Of a stretch of DNA of 64,000 nt, positions 55,276-64,000 are shown piece by piece. The first letter of the stretch is position 1. The number at the start of each line of letters is the position of its first letter. The stretch is from Strongylocentrotus purpuratus (Eukaryota; Echinodermata; Echinoidea; Camarodonta; Strongylocentrotidae): the NCBI RefSeq assembly GCF_000002235.5, contig NW_022145609.1, forward strand, positions 10,814,774 to 10,878,773, written 5' to 3'. The notes beneath the pieces were generated by a model, which worked only from the letters and a program-made list of their open reading frames with translations, made no database searches and was not told where the DNA came from. The position numbers were made by a program, and so were the translations under genes.

Positions 55276-56189
55276 GTTGATAAGCATATTAGCATACACA
55301 TGCTTTAGCAGTCACGCAAAACAAACCCTGGCAAATTATTATTCATTAAAATCTGAGAACTATTATCTAGATTTATTAGGAATAAATCATTGTCAAAATA
55401 ATTCCATAAATTGGGATAAAAAAAAAATTCATTTATATGAGCGACAGTGTACTTTTTAATTAAACAAAGATCGGTTTGGTTGTATTTTAAATATATTCCC
55501 TTTTTGCCAATGTGCTTAGAAGTCTAATATTCTCCAAATCTAGGACATATACAGTGAACAGTTTAGACGAAGAGTCTATTAATTGTATTTGTCATGAATG
55601 ATTGCTTCCATTATGTGTGCGCACGTCATTACAAGCGTCGATACATGATTATATTTACACAGAATCGTCATAGTTTTAAACTTCTACATTTGCAAAACCT
55701 TGAAGTTTAAGCAACGATATAATACCAAAGAGTTACATTTTATGTTTTTGTTCTTACATATGAACTTCGTGTGTCTGTTCTCCTCTCCTTGAAACTAGTG
55801 GTTATTACATCTCTCCTAATCGTGTTTATTTTTTCAGCGACAGCACTCTTCCTTCTTTTGTACAGTTTAAGCATATGTCTTGTTTAGTTCTTCTTTCTCC
55901 TTGCTGCCCTTGGATACTCTATTTTTCTTTTCCTTTCCCCATCTCTCCTTGACAGCGCCAAAATTTATCCTGTATTTTATTTCCTCATATCGTCAATTAA
56001 TCATACTCGGATACTGATTCTGAATTCATGATGGCAAGTTCACGTGATAAGCAGCAATTCCCTTTCCATACGGTGAATGATGATGATTTTTGTTTGATTT
56101 ACACAGACCTATTCGACTTGAGGATGAAGCTAACACCCCTGTCAATTAATTTGATAATTCTGTTATGGACAATATCAACTCTTCACTTG
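55276..56189. other. non-coding stretch
   Basis: Nothing recognised; may include the eroded 5' part of the LINE that follows. Confidence 0.4.
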
Positions 56190-58090
56190 AAGATTGCTAG
56201 AATTTGACTTTGATTTTGATGATCCTGCTCAACGCAACGTTTCTAAATATGTAACTGTTGATCAGTTTTGTATTGTTGTGAAATAATTTCGTAATGATAC
56301 TTTCTCCTTGCTTCATTTGAATATTAGAAGTTTGAATAATTCGATGGTCTACATTCGCTCCTTGATAAACCCTAACAAAACCCATTATCCCTAATTGGTC
56401 TTACAGAAACCTGGTTAACTTGTGATTCCAACCACCCATACTCTATTGATAACTACGATTTTGTTCATAAAAATAGGCAAGAAAGACTGGGTGGTGGCGT
56501 TGCTTTATACTTAAAAAACTGATTTATACCGTTTTAGATAATCTCTCAACGTGCAATAATATTATAGAATCCCTTTTTATTGAATTCGTGATTCCCAGTA
56601 ATAAGAATATAATAGTCGGCGTGATATATCGACCCCCGAGTTCGAAAGCACACGAATATTTATTTGATTTATCTGACATACTCCAAAACGCCAACTTCAA
56701 CAATAGAGATTGTTTTTTGATTGGTGACTTTAATATATACCTGTTAAAGCACTAACATAGCAATGTTTCTCAAGAATTTCTCGAAACAATTCTGTCTGCT
56801 TCTTTCTTGCCATTTATTTCCAAGCCAACTCATGTTTTACAAATACATCTGCTACTTTAATAGATGATATTTTTTCTAATGTTACTCCACATTTTGATTT
56901 TTACATTATTCTTTCGGACATATCTGACACATTGTGACTCACTACACGGTTTCACAGCCATTTAACAACAATGGTCCTTACTCAAGTAGACGTAAAATAA
57001 CTGTAGAGAATTTAGCTCGCCTTGGCGCTAATCTCGAAAATACTTATTGGTCTAGTGTTCATTCCGAAAACGAAATGAATTGTTCATATGAAATGTTCTC
57101 TAGTATATTAAACAACCAATTAGGTACTATTATGCCGAAGCAAAATGTCAAGCATGGTTTTAAGAAAACGTCCAAACTCCCTTGGATTTCTAAGTCTATA
57201 TTGCGATCAATAAATCAGAAGAATAACCTTAATTATAAATATAAAATAAAAGGCAGTGAGCAATCGAGGAGAAAATATACATCCTGTAAATTTTTTTGAC
57301 TCGGATTATTTGATTAGAAAAGATAAATTACTTTGTAAATCGTTTGAAACTTTTCAAAAATGATATGCAAAACACTTGGAAGGTAATCAAACATGCAATG
57401 AACCAAGCTAATAATAAATCTGAGGTGAAAAAGATCAAATTTGATAATGAGATTATTGAAGACCATAAAGATATAGTTAATATTTTTAATATTTATTTTT
57501 CTTTAATAGGTGATAATCTTGCTAAAAACATTCCGCCTTCAACAAACATTTTGTGGAGTTTTTAGGCCCTCACGATCCAAATTCGATTTTCCTTGTTCCA
57601 ACAAATAGGCAAGAAATTATGAAAATTGTTTCTAATCTGAAAGATAAGAAAAGTTCAGGAATTGATAGAATTAATAATGTCATACTCCATTATTCCCTTA
57701 ATTGTAGATCCATTGGTCCTTTAATATATTACTTCTACATGGTAAATTTCCTAATTCTATGAAAATAGCCAAAATTATTCCGTTATTTAAAAAGGGTGAT
57801 AAACTGGATGTTGGTAGCTACCGCCCGATTTCTTTATTATCTTCATTTTCTAAAGATTTGGAAAGAATAATCTATATCCGGATGATCTCCTTTTTGAAGA
57901 AATATGATGTATTTTCAAACTTCCAATTTGGTTTCAGAGAAAAGCACAGCACCGTTCATGCTTTAATGTCTTTTGTTGAGAAAGTTGCCCACGCAATTGA
58001 TACATCGTCACACACTGTAGGTATATTCCTGGACTTCTCCAAGGCCTTTGGCACGATCAATCACGAAATTTTACTTTACAAACTATTTCA
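56190..58090 (+). mobile_element. broken CR1/Jockey-type LINE, 3'-truncated
   Basis: Pieces in several frames, in correct order: LHLNIRSLNN (56313), GLTETWLTCDS and RLGGGVALYLKN (56396-56520), IIVGVIYRPPSS (56610) and FLIGDFNIYLLKH (56715) of the endonuclease; then LKDKKSSGIDRINNVIL (57640), AKIIPLFKKGDKLD and YRPISLLSSFSK (57770-57850), FGFREKHSTVHAL (57925) and GIFLDFSKAFGTINHEI (58020) of the reverse transcriptase. It stops before the YADD block. Several frameshifts and stops, so long dead. A different subfamily from the LINE at 13986. Confidence 0.78.
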
Positions 58091-58769
58091 CTGCTGGTAC
58101 TGCTGTCTGTTAGAGAGGTAACTCCTGAACCACTCCAAGGCCCTTCCACGTACACCGTTGTCACGAATCTTTTAAAACAGGAAAGGGATCAGGGAGTCGT
58201 TTACTTGGAATGTTCTTGATGATAATGAGTTAACAAGATAATGAGAAGAAAGAAGAGTCCACAAGCGAAACCGGAGGCCAGTGTGCAAGGTTTGTCGGAT
58301 GCAGGAAGGGGGTGATTACGAAAGCATTTTAGGCTTTTCTTACATCAAGCTTTAAACACGGGTATAGGTGCCAATTGAGCCTTGGTGATATCAATATCAT
58401 ATTTCATATCATGTCCTAGTCCATTGGGACCCAACGTCTCTTCCTTTCTTATCAGTAAGTTTCCTACAGCCGGCCAAATAGTAATTGGAAATAAAATACG
58501 TTATTAGAAATTTGACAAAATTATTTCCCATTCATTGTCTGTCTAACGGATATATTTTTGGAGGTGGAAAAGGAAAAGTAATTAATTTTACAAATATTTG
58601 AATACATTATGTTTCAAGGTATAAAACAGAACAATATTCGTTTTTAAATATTAACTTGACTGCAATTTGTAGTTTTTATTATTACGGAGTTTTATTCACG
58701 TAATTAACTTTGGTAGTCATAACAATTTCGACGTCAGCATTCGAACTTTATACAACCGCTGCCTTCGAA
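58091..58769 (+). other. non-coding, presumably intron of the EGF gene
   Basis: No exon recognised. AT-rich. Confidence 0.4.
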
Positions 58770-59066
58770 AAAACAGACACAATAAAGATAGGGAAAATCC
58801 TACGTGCTTTGTAATTTGACATTTCTTTTTATTGCATCATTCTTAAATTGTGTTTTCATCACCTAATATTATTTTGATATGTTATTATTGTCATTCATGT
58901 ATTTCCACGTAAACGGTAAATGTAAAAGTTCGTCATGAATTTAAGAATTTTTCTCTACTCATTTTAGTTGACTGTTCTAAGAGCAACCCATGTCAGAACG
59001 GAGGTACCTGTGAGAACGATGCATGTACATGTGCAGCGGGATATACTGGAGCTTTGTGTAGTAGAG
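58770..59066 (+). repeat. duplicated exon-plus-intron segment, copy 1
   Basis: About 200 bp of intron before the EGF exon (ATAAAGATAGGG...TTGCATCATTCTTAAATTGT...) recur at 63400-63594, so the exon was duplicated with its 5' intron flank, after the original intron-exon structure existed. Confidence 0.8.
58968..59066 (+). CDS. EGF-module exon 1 of a larger spliced gene
   Basis: 99-nt exon, phase 1 at both ends, between ATTTTAG and GTATGG. It encodes one complete EGF-like module with six cysteines: C-x5-C-x5-C-x4-C-x1-C-x8-C, with the usual PCQNGGTC and GYTGALC signatures. Such symmetrical exons can be added or skipped without shifting frame. There is no D-x-D/N-type calcium-binding pattern at the start. 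Known families with runs of such exons include Notch-like receptors, fibropellins and multi-EGF matrix proteins; the module alone does not say which. The rest of the gene must lie outside the window. Confidence 0.8.
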
Positions 59067-60654
59067 GTATGGAAAATATATTGTAACATATGTTAAAGGA
59101 AACCTCACCCAAGGAATAAATTTAGTTATTCTGGGAGATTTATAATATTATTGTCCATTAATCTACAAGATTCCCCACCAAAGTGTATGAGAGACGTTTA
59201 AATCAAGAGTATGGTCTCCAGTTTCTTAGCACTACGTGGGCAACTCCATTCTCTTGGTAAAGTGACGGAGTATAAGAAGTCAATTATCAAGTAAATTTAG
59301 GATTCTTCTTTTCCAGGTGTTAGTGGTGAATAAGCATTTCATTCACCTGGTATTATCCTTTGTGCGAGTACGCAAATTGCATAAATAAGTTGGTGTCTTT
59401 CTGCGGTAAAGGTTTCGCTTAAATGAAATATATATCAAATTCTATATTTTAGTATTTTCACATAAATGAGTTAGAATTGTTTTCATGTTCAATACTTTTC
59501 ACATAAAATATAATGTTTACATTATCAGCTATGAATTTATTGAATTGAACTGTTTGAAATGAAATTGAAATGTTTACAACTAAAGCTTGGTGCATTATAT
59601 ATGTACAAGTTCGCCTTGTACATCATATTATCAAGAACATGTATGCACCCATCTCATGCTAAAAGGCATAATCTGGATTCATAAAGCGCTTAATACGGAA
59701 TACCGTCTCTAAGCTCTTTACAGATTATTATTACCCCGGTCGTCCGATTCATTCACGCACATTGTGCACCATCTCCACTTCCTTAGTAGTATTACTACCA
59801 TAAGGTCACCGTGAGGGCATAGACAATTACTAATACAAATGATTTCGTCATCATATCGGGTCCTCTAGTGCTGGTAGAATAAGCCAGTTCACGGTTGCAG
59901 TCTGAGCATGAGCAGATAAAGGTCATTGCAGAACAAATTTTGAAATACACGGAGACTAAATACTGGATAACGTGCTCATGAAAGTTATATAATCATTATT
60001 CATTCATGCACTCTACGATACACAGGTGGAATAATTCTTTAAAAAGGGGGAAACAAAGGCTATTTATACAGCACTTCTATCGCTGTAGGAGTGATTATTT
60101 TAAAATGTACAAAGTGGGACCTCTTCATGTTTTGAAGATCTGTGGATATTCGGGGTCATTGCAGTAATGTGCTAACCGTGACCGGGTCTATTCTCACAAA
60201 TGGGCGGGATTAGACTACCAGATCCTCCAGCACAGAACGGTGGATAGAAGAACACTTCTCGATCATGGCAATATCTAAAATAGGCTTTAATGTTAGCCCT
60301 GTGTTTTGAAGGTGATTCTTGTTTTCCTTTTTTTCCTTTTTTTTTTTTACTTTAATAAAAAAATCTAATATCCAAATTGTTTTCAATTTTTTCAATTGTT
60401 TTTGAAAGAAATATGGACTGCAAACTTTGCTGAAGACCATGAAATATTTTATTTGTATATACTTTGTAACATAAATAACATTTCTGGCATCAACTCGTAA
60501 CAAGAAAAGAAAAGGATAAAAAACCTTATAGCGAAAAAAAAACATCTGCTGACTCCATGCAGACATAAAAACAATCAAATAACCAGAGATGAAATTATTA
60601 ATAGCACTAGAAAAACCAGAAAAACTGTCTCGAAGTTTGAAAATTTGACATTAT

Positions 60655-60870
60655 GTTCCGTTGGGGGGGGGGGGGTAAGGTCACACCTTTTTAAGGTCAG
60701 CCATTGGCATAATTTTTTTTTTTTTTATAAAAAAAAAAAAAAAAAAAAAAAAAAGGAAGGGGGGGGGGGGTTTCACAAAAAACATACACAAAACATACAC
60801 ATAAAAAAAAAACTCAAGGGGGGGGGGGGGGGAGGTTAACCCCAACCCCCCCCCCCTGCGTACGCGCCTG
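60655..60870. repeat. low-complexity G/A-run element
   Basis: G13, A-run of about 27, further G runs, then CCCCCCTGCGTACGCGCCTG. The last part, inverted, reads CAGGCGCGTACGCAGGGGGG, a common DNA-transposon terminus, so this is probably a degraded non-autonomous element. Open frames here are artefacts of the runs. Confidence 0.5.
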
Positions 60871-60997
60871 AATTTAGTTCAGTTTAGCTTGGTTTAGTTT
60901 GGTTTAGTTAGTTTAGATAACATAAATTTATTTTAAGGTATGTCAATTTTAGTTAGTTTTAAAAAATGTAATCCAATGTCATAAACTGTATTAACAT

Positions 60998-62990
60998 AAT
61001 AATAATAATAATAATAATACATAAGATTTATAAGGCGCCAAATCCACTTGACAGTCAAATGCTCAAGGCGCAACTTGTGCAAAAGATGAAATACATACAT
61101 GATACATTTATACAAAGTGCGATAGGAAAGGTACAGACATGAAAGGTTATGGCAGTCAATTATAAGCTAAATTAAACAGATATTTCTTAAGATTGTTTTT
61201 TAACACTTCAGCAGAACTGCTATTCTTAATCCGTTGAGGGAGAGTATTCCATAATGAAGGCCCAGCATGAGCGAAGGTTCGCTCCCCCACTTTGTTTTAA
61301 CACTAGGAGTAACAAGTAAGCCAGAGTTTTTTGAGAACGTAGCTGTCTGGAAGGAAAGTAATGCTTAATCAAGCCGATGTTATACTGCGGAGCAGAGCCA
61401 TGTATACAGTGAAATAATAGCAAAATAATCTTGAAAACAACACGTTTTTCTACGGGCAACCAATGGAGTGATTTGAGGACTGGTGTGATGTGACTGTACT
61501 TGTTGGACATGGTCACGACACGAGCAGCAGCATTCTGTAATATTTGTAATTTTGCGAGTAGGTTGTGAGGCGAACTAAACAAAAGGCCATTACCAAAATC
61601 TAAGCGAGAAGAAATTAAAGCATGAGTAATTTTCTCAGTGGCACTACGGTTAAGATATTTACGAATAAAGCCCAAATTGCATAACTAATAACGTACTGAT
61701 TTTGAGACATATTGAATTTGTGTAGACATTGTCATGTTTGAGTCGAAAAACACACCAAGGTTGTGACATACATTAGATAGGGTAATTTTATATCCAGCAA
61801 GAGTAATTGAAGTGATGAAAATCTTCTCTAACTGAGTCTTAGAACCATACATTATAAATTCGCATTTGGCGAGATTTAATTTAAGTGAATGTGAGTTTAA
61901 CCAATTATGAACATCTTGTACACAAGTCTCAATGTTATGGAAAGCGCTGGCTGCATTGCTCTAATTGGGTTTGAAATAAGTATATATTTGAATATCATCA
62001 GCATAAACATTATAAGAGAGAGAATGGTGATGACAAATATTCTTCAAACCGGTTAAATGTAACGAAAACAGCATGGGCCCGCCCACAGAGCCTTGCGGAA
62101 CTCCGCATGCAAGTGGTACAAAATCTGAAAGGCAGCCGTTTATCAAGACAGCTTGAGAATGACATGACAGGTATGATTTACATCATTCCAGGGCTTGACC
62201 TTTAACACCGAGTGACATGAGGGTATTTACCAAAACAGTGTGATAACAGTGTCAAAGGCGGAAGACAAATCAAGGAGTATCATAGCAGTTACTTTTCCGC
62301 CATCCATCTCCTGGAGTATAAAGTTAACAAGGAGGGTTTCTACACTGTGGTGGGGACGGTATGCAGATTGAAATGGGTCACGGGGGTCATTATCGAGACA
62401 GTAATCATTTAATCTAGAGAACACCACCCTCTCAAGTATTTTAAACAAAAACGGGAGATTAGAAACTGGACGGTAATTACTTAGTAATTCAGAATCAAGA
62501 TTGGGTTTCTTCAGTAAAGGAAGAATGTGTGCCGTTTTAAGGACAGAAGGTACGCATGCCTGAACAATACTTAAGCAAATGAAGAGGAGCAATCCTTAAT
62601 GAGAACAGTATAGACAGGGTCTAGTTTACACGACTTAGCTGGCAATCTATGAAGCAGTGATTGTATCTCATCGGAGGTGGTAGGTTGAATCGTCTCGAGG
62701 GATGCTGACGTGACAGGATCAGGTGGAGTTAAGTCAGGAGTGAGACTGTCCTGAATCTTCTGAACCTTGGAGCGGAAGAACTGAATAAATCTTTGAGCCA
62801 GTTCTTTACTATCAGCATGTCTTGGAAGTAGAGAGTTCTGTTTCCGATTCAAGAGACGATTGGCCGTAGAGAAGAGTTTCTTAGAGTCATGTCCACATTT
62901 ATCGATTAGCCCGACAAAGTACGTTTGGCTCGTTCGACGAGAGAGTTCGAGAGAGCGCTGTTTTGGTTATTTTCGCTAATTGCGACAGGC
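60998..62990 (-). mobile_element. L2-like LINE, antisense, broken
   Basis: Read on the minus strand: ELAQRFIQFFRSKVQKI (62700-62800), [47 protein letters not shown] and [12 protein letters not shown] (62230-62560), GVPQGSVGGPMLFSLHL (62050-62110), YADD at 61994-62005, and the C-terminal SRLDFGNGLL ... LKSLHWLPVEKR block (61400-61620), which is characteristic of the L2 clade. It ends in a TAT microsatellite at 61001-61018 after an AAGGCGCC-type tail. The endonuclease half is missing and there are a few frameshifts. Confidence 0.8.
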
Positions 62991-63594
62991 GTTTTTTTGT
63001 TATTGAATTACATCTAGCATGAAGTGAGCATTGACTAGCCCATATTGAAATCAAGACTAGACCAACAATTCCTACTTAGCCAAAATTAGCCCAAGCTAAG
63101 ACTCAATATCTTAAGCCTCAAAGACTGTACAAGATGTACAATTACTACAAAGAACAAATGTCGAGCAAAACACAACCTGATATCGATCCAAGAGATCACA
63201 CTACCAAACGTCGGAATAGACACAATTTGATCCACAGAAGCAACAACGACATCTATAGCAGACGAAATGAGACCACAGTCTCAGATTAAAAAACCTAACC
63301 CAACAAAGCGTAAAACTAGCCTGAGCAAGATTATAATTAAAAAACGGTGAACGCAAATAGTGGTCATTAATTTTAGCATTTAACATTCACCCCCCCTCCC
63401 GAAAAAAGTGGTATAAAGATAGGGGAATCCTACGTGCTTTGTAATTTTACATTTTTTATTGCATCATTCTTAAATTGTGTTTTTATCACCTGATATTATT
63501 TTGATATGTTATTCTTGCCATTCATGTATTTCCTCGTGAACGGTGAGTGTAAAAATTCGTCATTAATTTAAGGATTTTTCTCTCCTCTCTGTAG

Positions 63595-63693
63595 TTGACT
63601 GTTCTGGTAGCGACCCATGTCAAAACGGAGGTACCTGTGAGAATAATGCATGTACATGTGCTGCGGGATTTACTGGAGCTTTGTGTAGTACAG
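63595..63693 (+). CDS. EGF-module exon 2 of the same gene
   Basis: 99 nt, phase 1 at both ends (CTGTAG | ... | GTATGG). Same six-cysteine spacing as the exon at 58968; only about five of the 33 residues differ (SGSD for SKSN, NNAC for NDAC, GFTG for GYTG, ST for SR). The close match and shared flank show a recent exon duplication that adds one EGF repeat. Confidence 0.8.
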
Positions 63694-64000
63694 GTATGGA
63701 CATCTTCTGTATCATATGCTAAGTGCTATAGGGATTCTTCGTATAGTCAAATAATATGTAGGTTTAAAGGAAACCAATGGTTACTTAATAATGAAAAGAA
63801 CCTTTGGCAAAAATGAACACTTGGAAAATATATTTACCTTAGTCTTTTTCGCCGCGACTAACATTAGCAACTCCCAAACTGTTGTCAATGGTTGTTTTTT
63901 TCCTTTTTTGAGATTACCCCTTCATCTCTTAAACGTATATAAATCATAACAATTTGTCTGGACAATGGTGCCCAAGAAAATGATGAATAAAATTGCAAAC
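63694..64000 (+). other. start of the next intron
   Basis: No further exon before the window ends. Confidence 0.55.

Larger units (their letters stand above)
59067..63594 (+). other. intron between the two EGF exons
   Basis: 4,528 bp starting GTATGG and ending CTCTGTAG. Contains an antisense L2-like LINE, a low-complexity CAG-ended element and a possible repeat at 59680-59820 (AAAGCGCTTAATAC, CTCTTTACAGATTATTATTA), the last of low certainty. Confidence 0.7.

Noticed and set aside
60655-60839. Lys/Gly-rich small protein
   Set aside because: Product of A and G homopolymers.
1-64000. LTR retroelements, Polintons or other virus-like copies
   Set aside because: I looked for long terminal repeats, protease/integrase or capsid-type frames and saw none; all RT sequences here are of LINE type.
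1-64000. tRNA, rRNA or snRNA genes
   Set aside because: Only a tRNA-like A/B-box pair at 55146-55190 was found and its arms do not fold as a tRNA; no rRNA-like sequence seen.

Overview
This is a eukaryotic, AT-rich, intron- and repeat-dense window from an animal genome. The evidence is spliced EGF-module exons, a TRIM-like (B-box/coiled-coil) gene array, CR1-, L2- and Tx1-type LINEs, and many foldback DNA elements. A deuterostome marine invertebrate, most likely an echinoderm such as a sea urchin, fits best. That is inference: nothing in the window names the species.

Layout. Positions 1-10.6 kb are non-coding, with foldback elements (2303-2572, 4760-4864, 6685-6832, 8262-8435, 10111-10380), a 21-bp minisatellite (3369-3472) and simple repeats. 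From about 10.7 to 54.9 kb runs a tandem array of four units of roughly 9-11 kb. Each unit carries a promoter-like AP-1/E-box block, a conserved short 5' exon candidate ending in a GTAAGT donor, a long intron packed with non-autonomous DNA elements, one large coding exon for a 577-residue RING-less B-box/coiled-coil/propeller-like protein, a 3' flank with AATAAA, and a decayed Tx1-type LINE. Copies 1 (20008-21741) and 3 (38331-40064) are intact. Copy 2 (28766-30499) has one in-frame TAG. Copy 4 (49272-51004) lacks one base. Unit 1 is the most diverged and lacks several insertions found in units 2-4. Its intron carries a LINE (about 13986-17880) with a long uninterrupted endonuclease/reverse-transcriptase frame.

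The right end (55-64 kb) holds a tRNA-derived SINE candidate, a broken LINE (56190-58090), and two 99-nt, phase-1, single-EGF-module exons (58968-59066 and 63595-63693). These belong to a larger plus-strand secreted or membrane gene that extends beyond the window. An L2-like LINE lies antisense in the intron between them.

The most informative signal is the history of the array. Insertions with clean target-site duplications (hAT, TTAA elements, foldbacks), indels and sequence tracts are shared by different subsets of units in mutually incompatible patterns. This indicates gene conversion or unequal exchange among paralogues. Each gene also has two conserved upstream ORFs, and a foldback element carrying a perfect TGACGTCA site sits just upstream of the promoter block in units 2 and 3 only.
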